In this document: positions 9,614-17,535 of the stretch, piece after piece
Layout of the letters: each line of letters opens with the position of its first letter
Numbering within the stretch: position 1 is the first letter of the stretch
NCBI GenBank assembly: GCA_946482515.1
Contig: CAMLRS010000016.1
Coordinates: forward strand, 1 to 64,000
Direction: 5' to 3'
From: an uncultured Flavobacteriales bacterium
GTDB lineage: Bacteria > Bacteroidota > Bacteroidia > Flavobacteriales > Crocinitomicaceae
DNA length: 64,000 nt
The notes under the pieces: generated by a model
Told to the model about the DNA's origin: nothing
The model's input: only the letters and a program-made list of their open reading frames with translations
Database searches by the model: none
Program-made: the position numbers and the translations under genes

Positions 9614-10104
9614 GCTGGTTCAAACGCATATTCGGAAAAGATACAGAGCCGCAATCGGTTCGGAAACAAGTGGCTGTGGTGCCCATGAAAAACCTCGATT
9701 ATCCGCCAAAGATCGTCCTGGCGTGGAGCAAAGCCATCGAAGGGAATACGGATCTTGGGGCTTACCTGCTCAACAACGGCTACCCGGAACTGTTTTACGC
9801 CACACAAGCTATTCTGCTAAAACCAGAAGCGCGCGAATGGCTGATGAATAACGGCTATCCGCATTTAATGGCCATGATCAACGCAGCGGAAGGAAACGAA
9901 TCGGCGCTCAACTGGCTGAAAGTGCACCAATTTGATATTCTTTATCATATTGCCGAAGCGGTCGAAGGACAAATGGACAGCTTCGCCTGGCTGAAAGCAA
10001 ACGCTACGGAAGATTTGTTTCTGCTGGCCAGGACCATTAAATCCGTCAAAGACGATATCGAGTTCAACCACAACGACATTCATTCCTTCGGAAAAGACCT
10101 ATGA
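9610..10104 (+). CDS. Unrecognised protein with tandem helical repeats
   Basis: I do not recognise this 164-residue protein. After a short basic N-terminus (MSWFKRIFGKD) it contains three to four units of about 34 residues, each with an acidic-Gly turn (AIEGN, AAEGN, AVEGQ) and an aromatic-Leu stretch (YLLNNGYPELF, WLMNNGYPHLM, WLKVHQFDIL, WLKANATEDLF). This looks like a small alpha-helical repeat scaffold. It overlaps the membrane-protein gene before it (ATGA) and the GNAT gene after it (ATGA), so it is very probably co-translated and may partner one of them. No signal peptide or membrane segment is visible. Confidence 0.7.
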   Translation: MSWFKRIFGKDTEPQSVRKQVAVVPMKNLDYPPKIVLAWSKAIEGNTDLGAYLLNNGYPELFYATQAILLKPEAREWLMNNGYPHLMAMINAAEGNESALNWLKVHQFDILYHIAEAVEGQMDSFAWLKANATEDLFLLARTIKSVKDDIEFNHNDIHSFGKDL

Positions 10105-10601
10105 ATATCCGCAAAGCCACGATCCAGGACATTCCTTTGATTCGCCGGATTTCGAACGAAACATGGCCGGTGACGTATGGAGAAATCCTTTCTCAGGAAC
10201 AGATCGCGTATATGCTCGATATGATGTACTCTGAAACGGCCTTGCATCAGCAGCTTTCTCATCCGGACCAGGAGTTTTTCATCGCGGAAGAAAATGGAAC
10301 AGCTTATGGATTTATGGGCATCCAATGGAATTATCCGGCTACCGGTACAACGAAGCTTCATAAAATCTATGTCCTGCCTTCGGCACAAGGGAAACAGGTC
10401 GGAAAGCGATTGATTCAATACATTATTGGATTATTAGATTCTAAAAATCAATCGATTATAGCATTGAATGTAAACCGTAACAATAAAGCGCGATCATTCT
10501 ATGAGCACCTGGGATTCACCATCACTGGCGAAGAAGATATCGACATTGGAAACGGCTACTTGATGGAAGACTATATAATGGAATGCAGAATTAATGCATA
10601 A
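10101..10601 (+). CDS. GNAT family N-acetyltransferase
   Basis: The 166-residue protein has the GNAT fold with the acetyl-CoA binding stretch LPSAQGKQVGKRLI (Q/R-x-x-G-x-G/A-like) and the C-terminal ALNVNRNNKARSFYEHLGF motif typical of RimI-like acetyltransferases. The acceptor is unknown. The gene overlaps the previous one by four bases. The natural end seems to be near MEDYIME: the last five codons (CRINA) and the TAA stop lie inside an AT-rich word repeat that also fills the gap to the next gene. Confidence 0.88.
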   Translation: MNIRKATIQDIPLIRRISNETWPVTYGEILSQEQIAYMLDMMYSETALHQQLSHPDQEFFIAEENGTAYGFMGIQWNYPATGTTKLHKIYVLPSAQGKQVGKRLIQYIIGLLDSKNQSIIALNVNRNNKARSFYEHLGFTITGEEDIDIGNGYLMEDYIMECRINA

Positions 10602-10638
10602 TTCAGAATTGTGCATTATGAATTCTGCATTATGAATT
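10584..10638. repeat. AT-rich word repeat (GCATAATTCAGAATT family), copy 1
   Basis: The words TGCAGAATTAATGCAT, AATTCAGAATTGTGCAT, TATGAATTCTGCAT and TATGAATTG follow one another, forming overlapping imperfect inverted repeats. The GNAT gene ends inside it (GCA TAA at 10596-10601). Related copies are at 12371-12415, 45829-45886 and 59903-59939. Confidence 0.85.
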
Positions 10639-10649
10639 GAAAAAGGACT

Positions 10650-12152
10650 ATGGAAAACAAACCTACTAAAGGAATCTGGAAAGTCATCTCCGCTTCTTCG
10701 GCCGGAACGTTGATCGAATGGTACGATTTCTACATTTTCGGCAGCCTGGCCGTGGTGATTTCCACGAAATTCTTCCCTGCCGATAATCCCGTTGCGGCAT
10801 TTCTTTCAACACTGGCCACCTTTGCTGCCGGTTTCGTGGTTCGACCTTTCGGCGCGATTTTCTTTGGTCGACTGGGCGATCTCATCGGGCGGAAATACAC
10901 TTTCATGGTGACGCTGTTGCTCATGGGAACCGCTACCTTCCTGATCGGCTGTGTCCCGTCTTATGAAACCATTGGCGTTTTTGCTCCGATACTGGTGTTG
11001 GTCTTGCGTCTGCTACAAGGATTGGCGCTCGGTGGTGAATACGGCGGAGCTGCTACGTATGTCGCTGAGCATGCTCCGTCCGGACAACGCGGTTACTGGA
11101 CTTCGTGGATTCAAACCACGGCCACAGCTGGTTTGTTCATCTCGCTCATGGTGATTTTAGTAACCAAAGCAGCGCTTTCCGAAGCCGCGTTTGACAATTG
11201 GGGCTGGCGCGTTCCATTCTGGATCTCGATTCTCATGGTCGCTGTTTCCTATTTCATCCGACGTAAAATGCACGAATCGCCGGTGTTTGCGAAAGCCAAG
11301 GCAGAAGGAAAAACCAGCACAAATCCACTGAAAGAAAGCTTTGGGAACCGCTACAACTTCAAATTCGTACTCCTGGCGCTGTTTGGCGTCGCTATGGGAC
11401 AAGGTGTTGTGTGGTATACCGGCCAGTTCTATGCCATGAGCTTCATGAAAACGGTCATGAACATCGATTCCCAGCAAGTAGATGTTTTACTGGGCGCGGC
11501 CTTGCTCGTAGGCACACCGTTCTTTATTTTCTTCGGATGGCTGAGTGATAAAATCGGGCGGAAACCGGTGATGATGGCGGGCATGTTACTGGCGATCTGC
11601 TGTTACCGACCTATCTACCGGGCAATGTACAACACGACCGATCCGGCAGGTAAACAAATCACCACCACAATTATTCATAGTGAACTAAAAACAAATAAGT
11701 TAAATCAACAAGATTCAATTTATACTTCAACTACTACATTCCAGGACGGTTCGGTATTATCTGAAACGAAAACGCTGCATTTAGCAACCGGAAAATCCGA
11801 AACCAAGCGTGTGATGAAAGCTGCTACATCGGATTGTGTAAAGCTCGCGCTATTGGTCTTGTTGCAAGTGTTGTTTGTAACCATGGTTTACGGTCCGATT
11901 GCCGCTTTCCTGGTGGAATTATTCCCTGTACAAATCCGTTATACATCGATGTCGTTGCCCTACCACATCGGGAACGGTATTTTCGGTGGATTGCTGCCGG
12001 CTATAGCGACCTACATGGTAACGGAAGGAAAAGAAGCCGGCCACACGGAGTTTTACCTGAACGGTCTGTGGTACCCGATTATCATTGCCGGAATCAGCTT
12101 TGTCATCGGGATGCTGTATATTAACGAGAAGAAAACCAAATTCGACGAGTGA
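10650..12152 (+). CDS. MHS-type major facilitator superfamily transporter
   Basis: A 500-residue transporter of the metabolite:H+ symporter group (the proline/betaine and alpha-ketoglutarate permease relatives). Diagnostic stretches are GTLIEWYDFYIFG in segment 1, the loop motif GRLGDLIGRKYTF, LRLLQGLALGGEYGGA, and the second loop copy GWLSDKIGRKPVM. About 75 extra residues between predicted segments 9 and 10 (from YRPIYRAMYNTTD to KRVMKAATSD) make it longer than canonical MHS proteins; this insert is hydrophilic, Thr/Ser-rich and AT-rich in DNA. The substrate cannot be read from sequence. The following small membrane protein overlaps its stop. Confidence 0.85.
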   Translation: MENKPTKGIWKVISASSAGTLIEWYDFYIFGSLAVVISTKFFPADNPVAAFLSTLATFAAGFVVRPFGAIFFGRLGDLIGRKYTFMVTLLLMGTATFLIGCVPSYETIGVFAPILVLVLRLLQGLALGGEYGGAATYVAEHAPSGQRGYWTSWIQTTATAGLFISLMVILVTKAALSEAAFDNWGWRVPFWISILMVAVSYFIRRKMHESPVFAKAKAEGKTSTNPLKESFGNRYNFKFVLLALFGVAMGQGVVWYTGQFYAMSFMKTVMNIDSQQVDVLLGAALLVGTPFFIFFGWLSDKIGRKPVMMAGMLLAICCYRPIYRAMYNTTDPAGKQITTTIIHSELKTNKLNQQDSIYTSTTTFQDGSVLSETKTLHLATGKSETKRVMKAATSDCVKLALLVLLQVLFVTMVYGPIAAFLVELFPVQIRYTSMSLPYHIGNGIFGGLLPAIATYMVTEGKEAGHTEFYLNGLWYPIIIAGISFVIGMLYINEKKTKFDE

Positions 12153-12370
12153 TGAATACGATCAAACGATTGGCCGGTATTTTGTGGCTTGCATTGGCAG
12201 CTGCGGCAGCCTACTTCTGCATTTTTGTATTTGGTTTGCCCAAATTCACCACCGGCAACCAGGACGATCTTGTCTTTGGGATTATCATTGTATTCATCCT
12301 TACACCGCTTATCGTCTACGGATTAGGCATTTTTGGCTACTATGCTTTAAGAGGGGAATACGACAATTAA
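12152..12370 (+). CDS. Small two-segment membrane protein (DUF6814-like)
   Basis: A 72-residue protein with two hydrophobic helices (about residues 6-28 and 41-63) and short charged ends. The ATG overlaps the MFS stop (TGATG); a GTG one codon earlier is possible. Size, topology and position behind an MHS transporter fit the DUF6814 family of Bacteroidota, named here from memory and tentative. It is probably an accessory subunit of the transporter. Its TAA stop is immediately followed by an AT-rich word repeat. Confidence 0.65.
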   Translation: MNTIKRLAGILWLALAAAAAYFCIFVFGLPKFTTGNQDDLVFGIIIVFILTPLIVYGLGIFGYYALRGEYDN

Positions 12371-12415
12371 AATGCATGATTCACAATTCAGAATACACAA
12401 TTATGCATTCTGAAT
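12371..12415. repeat. AT-rich word repeat, copy 2, between two convergent stops
   Basis: Words AATGCATGATTCACAATTC, AGAATACACAATTATGCAT and TCTGAATT fill exactly the 45 bases between the TAA of the small membrane protein (plus) and the TAA of the Smr protein (minus). The element is an imperfect inverted repeat and could act as a bidirectional terminator, although long T-runs are missing. Confidence 0.8.
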
Positions 12416-12985
12416 TTAAGCGTTCCAATTCGGGTGAAATTCGACTGTCGTAGCGCCTTTGCCGTATTCTGAAAAATCGGCATCGTACACTTCGATCTGC
12501 TGCTGGTTCATCAGGTAATTCCGGATTTCGCTTTTGAGCACGCCCTCACCTACACCGTGGATAACGATCAGCTTGTGAATATGCTGCTCCTTCCCTTTTT
12601 TGAAGATCCGGCGAAATTCCGTCATTTGCTTGAGGAGGATTTCCGTATTGCTCAATCCCTGGTGTGAATCGAGTAATTCTTCGATGTGCAGATCGACTTC
12701 CCAGGTCACCAATGATTTCTTCTGGCCGGTTTTCTCAGGAATAATGCGGTACTGCAACTCCGATTCGACTTCTTCTTTCATGATTAATCCCGGATCGTCG
12801 CCATAACGCTCACTGTGAATGTACACCAGCTCGTTTAGCGGCATCATGCGGTCGAAGCCGGATTCGTCTTCCACCATAGCCTGTTGCCCACGAATGGAAC
12901 GCACAATCCCGTATCCTTTTTCATACAGGAAACCAACTCGTTGTCCTTCTTTAAACTGCACGGAAAGCCTGGATAAAATCAACAT
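12416..12985 (-). CDS. Smr (MutS2 C-terminal-like) domain protein
   Basis: The N-terminal half (about residues 10-60) is a small beta domain with FKEGQRVGFLYEKGYGIV and VEDESGFDRMMPL. The C-terminal half has the Smr signature: VDLHIEELL near the start, then HKLIVIHGVGEGVLKSEIRNYL. Smr domains bind or nick DNA or RNA; this stand-alone two-domain arrangement is common in Bacteroidota, with unknown target. The ATG at 12985 gives 189 residues; a GTG at 12963 would better fit relatives that begin near FKEGQ. Either start lies inside the 3' end of the protease gene, so the two are translationally coupled. Confidence 0.82.
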   Translation of the reverse strand: MLILSRLSVQFKEGQRVGFLYEKGYGIVRSIRGQQAMVEDESGFDRMMPLNELVYIHSERYGDDPGLIMKEEVESELQYRIIPEKTGQKKSLVTWEVDLHIEELLDSHQGLSNTEILLKQMTEFRRIFKKGKEQHIHKLIVIHGVGEGVLKSEIRNYLMNQQQIEVYDADFSEYGKGATTVEFHPNWNA

Positions 12986-13904
12986 TCAGTACGAGGTAGA
13001 GCGGCACGGCAATCGAAGCGATCCATACCAGCAAAGCCAGCGCACGGAACAGAAAGCCGGCATCGCGGTGATGCGGCGGCACCAGCATGTTGCTTACTTC
13101 CCCGGCTACAATGGTTGTCGTATCTTCCGAAGATTCGGATTCGTCTATGAAACGACGCAGCCCAGGTGTGTGCTCGAGTACTTCATTCTTGATGAAATGA
13201 TAAGCTTTATTACTCAGATTATCATACGTGGTGCGGTATTCAACGTTTGAATCGCGCAGGGATTTGTGTACGATGTATTTCCGGTGCATGCCGCGAACCT
13301 GCAATCCCATCAGGAAGCCAAAGCCCATCAGGATGTAGCTGTCAATTAAAAATCCCAGCCCGATAATGGCCAGTGACGAGCAAAATGCAAAAACGACCTG
13401 GAAGAGCTCCATTCGCTCGAAAAACAGCACATTCAGCAAACGACCGCCATCGAAAGGCAACAAGGGCAACAGGTTGATCGCATTTAATGCAAACGACAAC
13501 AAAGCTGTGTCAATCATCCACGGAATTCCCTGTTCGCGGCCAATCATCCAGAAAGCAATTCCGATCGCAATTCCCGGAACAGGCCCAGCCATGATCACTA
13601 ATATGCTTTCTTTTTGCCGGTATTCGGGCTTGCTGCCGTGTACAAATGCCCCCATCAGTGGAATGAAGAGCATACGCACATTTTCGTAGCCGAAACGCTT
13701 CATCAGCAGGTAATGTCCAAGCTCGTGCACAAGTAATACAGCCAGTAATTCTACCAGGAAGGTGACTTGCTGATCGAAGAAGAACAGGAAAGCAATGGCA
13801 AACAAAATGATGGAAAACACCGTAACCGCAACGTGGCCGGGTTTATGCGCCTCTTTTTCGAGAAAAGGCTTCTGGGGATAAAAAGAATCAAATTCGTTTT
13901 TCAT
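12951..13904 (-). CDS. Site-2 protease family (M50) membrane metalloprotease
   Basis: The 317-residue protein has the intramembrane zinc site HELGH (H60, E61, H64) and the second ligand motif LLPLLPFDGGR with D152. Several hydrophobic helices surround both, and a last pair of segments lies near the C-terminus. There is no PDZ domain. Site-2 proteases cleave membrane-bound substrates such as anti-sigma factors; the substrate here is unknown. I use ATG 13904; the longer frame starts with TTG at 13916, which lies inside the -7 box TATATTTG. It is the first gene of a two-gene unit with the Smr gene. Confidence 0.87.
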   Translation of the reverse strand: MKNEFDSFYPQKPFLEKEAHKPGHVAVTVFSIILFAIAFLFFFDQQVTFLVELLAVLLVHELGHYLLMKRFGYENVRMLFIPLMGAFVHGSKPEYRQKESILVIMAGPVPGIAIGIAFWMIGREQGIPWMIDTALLSFALNAINLLPLLPFDGGRLLNVLFFERMELFQVVFAFCSSLAIIGLGFLIDSYILMGFGFLMGLQVRGMHRKYIVHKSLRDSNVEYRTTYDNLSNKAYHFIKNEVLEHTPGLRRFIDESESSEDTTTIVAGEVSNMLVPPHHRDAGFLFRALALLVWIASIAVPLYLVLNVDFIQAFRAV

Positions 13905-13913
13905 GCTTGTTAA

Positions 13914-13921
13914 CAAATATA
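13914..13921 (-). promoter_or_regulatory. -7 box TATATTTG of the site-2 protease gene
   Basis: On the minus strand TATATTTG, a full match to TAnnTTTG, ends nine bases before the ATG at 13904. Confidence 0.6.
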
Positions 13922-13960
13922 CGGAAGAAGGAAACGAAAATCAAGCCACTTTTTTTCGGC

Positions 13961-13992
13961 GTCTTCAGTCTCCGGTTGTTCGGTCTCCAGTC
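13961..13992. repeat. GACTGGAGACCGAA-family word repeat after the WD40 stop
   Basis: Read on the minus strand, GACTGGAGACCGAACAACC and GGAGACTGAAGAC follow directly after the TAA stop of the WD40 gene. Related words occur at 17291-17410, 21011-21118 and 59841-59870. Confidence 0.65.
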
Positions 13993-14880
13993 TTAGAATC
14001 TCACAGGTCCTGACGTCCATAAGATTATTTTCTTATCGTCGCTAAAAGTCACAAAACGCCCGGCATTGATGCTCACGCAGCCGTTCACGGAACGATTGTG
14101 TCCACCTTGCTTGAACTCGATGCGCTGGATCACCTTCAGCTCGTCGGTATTCCAGATTTTGATGGTTTTATCCATGGAAGTGGTTACGAACGATGCTACT
14201 CCACAGGCTTCGAGGCCGTAAATGGTCTGGTAATGCGCCGGAATGGACTGTAACTCCTGCAATGTGATCAAATCCCACAAGCGCAAATGCCCGTCTTTAC
14301 CACCGGTGAGCAAAGTATGTGCGGAAGGAAACAGCAACACCGCATTCGTTCCTCCTTCATGTGCTTTTTGCACCACCAATTCGTTCAGGGAAGGCAGATC
14401 GAACAAGCGCCATGTCCCATCCTGGCAGGCTGCAAACAACCGATTGTCATAGCGTTTCAGCTGGCGGATCTTGCCGCAATTCAATGCAAAACCTGCAAGC
14501 AACGTACCGCTGTAATCCACTACCAGCAGCTCGCCTTCTGCATCGCCGAGGATGATAAACCCTTCTTCCGGACAATCGATGCAGCTAAACAGGGCTTTTC
14601 CTCGGAAATTGTGTTCCCAGATCAGCGTTTTGGTCGTTTTATCGATTGCGATGATGGTGCCGTTGGCGCATCCTATGATCAGCAAGGGTTGCTGTTCACA
14701 CAAACCGATCACGTACGAAGGTGAATCGAGCTTGATGGCAAATGCATCCTGGCTTCCGGTTTCGGGATTCCAGCGAGTTACAAAGCGATCGCCAGCCGTG
14801 CTGTAAATCCACTGATCGTCGGCTGCACAGGCATAAACGGGAGCAGCGTGACCGGAAAATTCCTGTAGTTTACGCCACAT
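13993..14880 (-). CDS. WD40 repeat protein
   Basis: A 295-residue protein made of about seven WD40 blades, enough for one beta propeller. Clear blades carry GGKDGHLRLWDL, TSMDKTIKIWN and FSDDKKIILWT. There is no signal peptide, so it is probably cytoplasmic and acts as a protein-interaction scaffold. It starts 17 bases after the phosphosulfolactate synthase-like gene and is the last gene of the TPR, ComA-like, WD40 minus-strand unit. Its stop abuts a word repeat. Confidence 0.85.
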   Translation of the reverse strand: MWRKLQEFSGHAAPVYACAADDQWIYSTAGDRFVTRWNPETGSQDAFAIKLDSPSYVIGLCEQQPLLIIGCANGTIIAIDKTTKTLIWEHNFRGKALFSCIDCPEEGFIILGDAEGELLVVDYSGTLLAGFALNCGKIRQLKRYDNRLFAACQDGTWRLFDLPSLNELVVQKAHEGGTNAVLLFPSAHTLLTGGKDGHLRLWDLITLQELQSIPAHYQTIYGLEACGVASFVTTSMDKTIKIWNTDELKVIQRIEFKQGGHNRSVNGCVSINAGRFVTFSDDKKIILWTSGPVRF

Positions 14881-14897
14881 CGCAGTTCACCAAGGGA

Positions 14898-15710
14898 TTA
14901 TTCTTCTTCCGGATCGTCCGAATCGACCTGCTTGAGGCGCTCGGCGTAATCGGCTGGAAGGAATTCGAAAAAGGTATCACCACGCAGTCCCAGGCGAAGG
15001 CATTCCAATGGAATTACTTCATTCGGGCCGATGTTTCCAAGGTTCACGTTGGCGCCAAACAGGCGAACAAACCAAACCTGCTGGTTTTTCTGCGGTGCTT
15101 CCCAGATGATATCGTTTGGATTAACACGGGCGATGATCTTGTTGATCAGCATCGTGTGAGCTGTTCCGTTCGGGCGAAAAACTCCGACGTTTCCGGCTTC
15201 ACGGCCTTCTGCGATCACTTTCCAGGAACCGGCTTCAAGCTCGGTGCTCATCATTTTGATCCAGCGTCCCGGACTGATCAGGATACCGGAATCTTTCGAT
15301 CCCACTTCCGACATCACGGTGCGGTTTTTAGCCATTCTATGGATCAATTCGCACTTTTCATCGTGATTGATGATGATGGAACCGTCTGAGATCTCAGCCA
15401 GATCCATATCGTAACGATCAAGCAGGCGCAGGTAATCTTCGAACTTACCACGGGCATAGAACGCTTCAAACAACGTTCCGCCGAAATAGGTTCTCATGCC
15501 TGCTTCTTTATATGCTTTAAGCTTTTCTTCGAGCTTATTGGTAACATAGGCTGTACCAAACCCTAGTTTCACGATATCCGTGAGATGGGCATTTCCTTCT
15601 ATAAAATGTTCGGCTTCACGCAAGCTCAATCCCTTGTCCATCATCATGGTCAATCCATGCTGGCGCGGGGTCACAGTGCGTTCAGGAATGAACGGTAGTT
15701 CAAAATTCAT
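14898..15710 (-). CDS. Phosphosulfolactate synthase-like protein (ComA family)
   Basis: The 270-residue protein has the ComA-type TIM-barrel layout: RQHGLTMMMDKGLSL near the N-terminus, VKLGFGTAYV, GTLFEAFYARGKFEDYL, AEISDGSIII, SEVGSKDSG and IIAEGREAGNVGVF. ComA adds sulfite to phosphoenolpyruvate to give phosphosulfolactate, a coenzyme M precursor in methanogens. In Bacteroidota a link to sulfonate metabolism, possibly the sulfonolipid precursor cysteate, is an inference only. I use ATG 15710; the longer frame starts at a TTG five codons earlier. It lies between a TPR gene and a WD40 gene on the same strand. Confidence 0.82.
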   Translation of the reverse strand: MNFELPFIPERTVTPRQHGLTMMMDKGLSLREAEHFIEGNAHLTDIVKLGFGTAYVTNKLEEKLKAYKEAGMRTYFGGTLFEAFYARGKFEDYLRLLDRYDMDLAEISDGSIIINHDEKCELIHRMAKNRTVMSEVGSKDSGILISPGRWIKMMSTELEAGSWKVIAEGREAGNVGVFRPNGTAHTMLINKIIARVNPNDIIWEAPQKNQQVWFVRLFGANVNLGNIGPNEVIPLECLRLGLRGDTFFEFLPADYAERLKQVDSDDPEEE

Positions 15711-15761
15711 CGTCTCTTCTGTCAATAGGTTACAGGGCTTTGGGGAGCAGCCGAGCGTTTT

Positions 15762-17153
15762 TTATTGGGTCAAATTTACAAAATCCGGCACATTCAGCAG
15801 TTCGGGATAGCGAACAAATACCTCTTTTGTTTTTTCAGGGTTCTTGGCATAGCATTCGGAAAGGATGATCTTCGCCTCTTCCATTCGACCAGCAGACCAG
15901 TTCAGGTAAATCACCGGCAGGATGGAAAAGAAAGCGTTGCTGGTCATTACGTAGTCTTCTACAAATGCCCGAACGCGTTTCGGATCGTGGTCCAGCAGGA
16001 AATCGACGTAATCGAAGAAAGCATCCTCGTTGTTCGGTTCCAGTGAAAGACAGGTCTGATAGGCACGTTCTGCTTCTTCCAGCAAATCGCAGTTTTCCAG
16101 CGCTCCGGCATACACGTGGTGATAGCCATCCATTTCCGGTTCCAGTTCCAGCGCCCGCTCAATGTAATGAAGCGATTCACGCGGCTTTCCCTGCAAATCC
16201 TTCACGATTCCCAGTCCCAGCCATGCTTCAGCCAGATTCGGTGCCAGCGTAAGGCTTTTCTGGTAGTAATCCCAGGCGGTCTCCAGCTCTTCCAGCTGTT
16301 CGTAGCTTTCGCCGAGGTAGCAGTATGTCAGCGCATCGTCGCCGTCGAGCTCGATGCATTTATTGAATGCCGTAATGGATTCGCGGTACTGTTCCAGCGA
16401 CAAATGTGCGTTGCCCATGTTGAAATAGGCCGGTGAAAACGATTCGTTGATCGCCACGCAGTATTCGTAAGCATTCAGCGCCTCCACGTATTTCTCTTCC
16501 TTGGAATAGGTATTACCGAGGTTGTACCAGGCTGTGAAGGAATACGGGTTTTCGTCGAGGAAATCGGTGTAGGATTTCACCGCACGGTGGTAGTCGCCCA
16601 GCTGATCGAAGCAAAATGCCAGCTCATACAGCGCTCCTTCGTTTTTCGGATTGAGGCGCATGGCTTCTTCCAGTACTTCGATTGCCCCGGAAAAATCTTT
16701 CAATTGCTCGAGCTCTGTCGCCAGGTCGAGGTAAATTTCGTCTTTGTCTTCTTTTTCGGCCATGTCGAGCGCTGCACGGTAATAACGGACCGCGCGTTTG
16801 CTGTCGCGCAATTGACTGAAAATAGCCGCTTTTGTGAGCATCAGCTCCACCGAATGTGCGTCCATTTTCTCGGCTTCTGCCAGTGTATTCAATGCTTCGC
16901 GCAATTGTCCGAGCCCAGACATAGCTTGTGCCTTGCGCACAAAAAACAGGGCGTAGAACGGATACTGCTGAAGCGCGACTTCGGCAGCCATATTGGCTTT
17001 GGTGTAATTACCGTTGATGATGTAGTGATCGATGATGGCTTCGAATCGGTCGCTGTCGTAAAAACCAACTGCGTCCTGGGATAACTGTAACTCGAAACGC
17101 TCCAGGTCCTCCCCTAAATGACCATCTTGTGATTCCTCTTCCCAATCAAACAT
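15762..17153 (-). CDS. TPR repeat protein
   Basis: A 463-residue acidic cytoplasmic protein with at least nine tetratricopeptide repeats from about residue 45 to 400. Examples are GALYELAFCFDQLGDYHRAV, AWYNLGNTYSKEEKYVEAL and AYFNMGNAHLSLEQYRESI. There is no signal peptide or membrane segment. It is a likely scaffold for protein complexes. It is the first gene of a minus-strand unit with the ComA-like and WD40 genes (gaps of 51 and 17 bases to the chosen starts). Confidence 0.88.
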   Translation of the reverse strand: MFDWEEESQDGHLGEDLERFELQLSQDAVGFYDSDRFEAIIDHYIINGNYTKANMAAEVALQQYPFYALFFVRKAQAMSGLGQLREALNTLAEAEKMDAHSVELMLTKAAIFSQLRDSKRAVRYYRAALDMAEKEDKDEIYLDLATELEQLKDFSGAIEVLEEAMRLNPKNEGALYELAFCFDQLGDYHRAVKSYTDFLDENPYSFTAWYNLGNTYSKEEKYVEALNAYEYCVAINESFSPAYFNMGNAHLSLEQYRESITAFNKCIELDGDDALTYCYLGESYEQLEELETAWDYYQKSLTLAPNLAEAWLGLGIVKDLQGKPRESLHYIERALELEPEMDGYHHVYAGALENCDLLEEAERAYQTCLSLEPNNEDAFFDYVDFLLDHDPKRVRAFVEDYVMTSNAFFSILPVIYLNWSAGRMEEAKIILSECYAKNPEKTKEVFVRYPELLNVPDFVNLTQ

Positions 17154-17242
17154 AGACCGTTTTCTTAGTTTCCATAAAGGTACGATAAAATCGTCGCGTC
17201 GAAGGTAGCAGCAGAATAGTTTATCAACACGTTTTGGACAAT

Positions 17243-17410
17243 AAGTTAGTTGATGAGTTGCTGAGTTATCGGGTTATTGAGTTGGTTTTTGCAGTCCTCG
17301 GCCGTTCGGTCTCCTGTCGATAGTTCATAGTTGCCAGGTGACTGCTATCAATTTTATGTTTGCAGTCCACAGCTGAAGACCGAAGGACTGTCGACTGGAG
17401 ACTGTTAGTT
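17243..17410. repeat. Word-repeat cluster (GAGTTG and GACTGGAGACC families)
   Basis: The 382-bp gap between the divergent TPR and orphan genes holds quasi-repeats at 17243-17285 (TTAGTTGATGAGTTG, CTGAGTTATCGGG) and at 17291-17410 (TTTGCAGTCCTCGGCCG, TTCGGTCTCCTGTCG, and in opposite orientation AGCTGAAGACCGAAGGACTG, TCGACTGGAGACTG). The second part can pair with itself. No ORF is supported. Confidence 0.65.
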
Positions 17411-17435
17411 GTCCGACAACGATTTATATTTCGGC

Positions 17436-17472
17436 ATCCCTGAATTCAGGGATAGAAATTTGGCTACATTTA
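17436..17472 (+). promoter_or_regulatory. 18-bp perfect palindrome and -7 box before the two-component cassette
   Basis: ATCCCTGAATTCAGGGAT (17436-17453) is a perfect 18-bp palindrome. TACATTTA, one mismatch to TAnnTTTG, lies at 17465-17472, which puts the palindrome over the -33 region. This arrangement suggests a dimeric regulator controlling the genes from 17536; it could also be part of a terminator for nothing visible, so operator function is inferred. Confidence 0.5.
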
Positions 17473-17535
17473 GGGGAGCTATTCGGCCGTGAAGCGCTTA
17501 GGTTTGCTTCATGTTTAATCACTAAATGAAACGCT

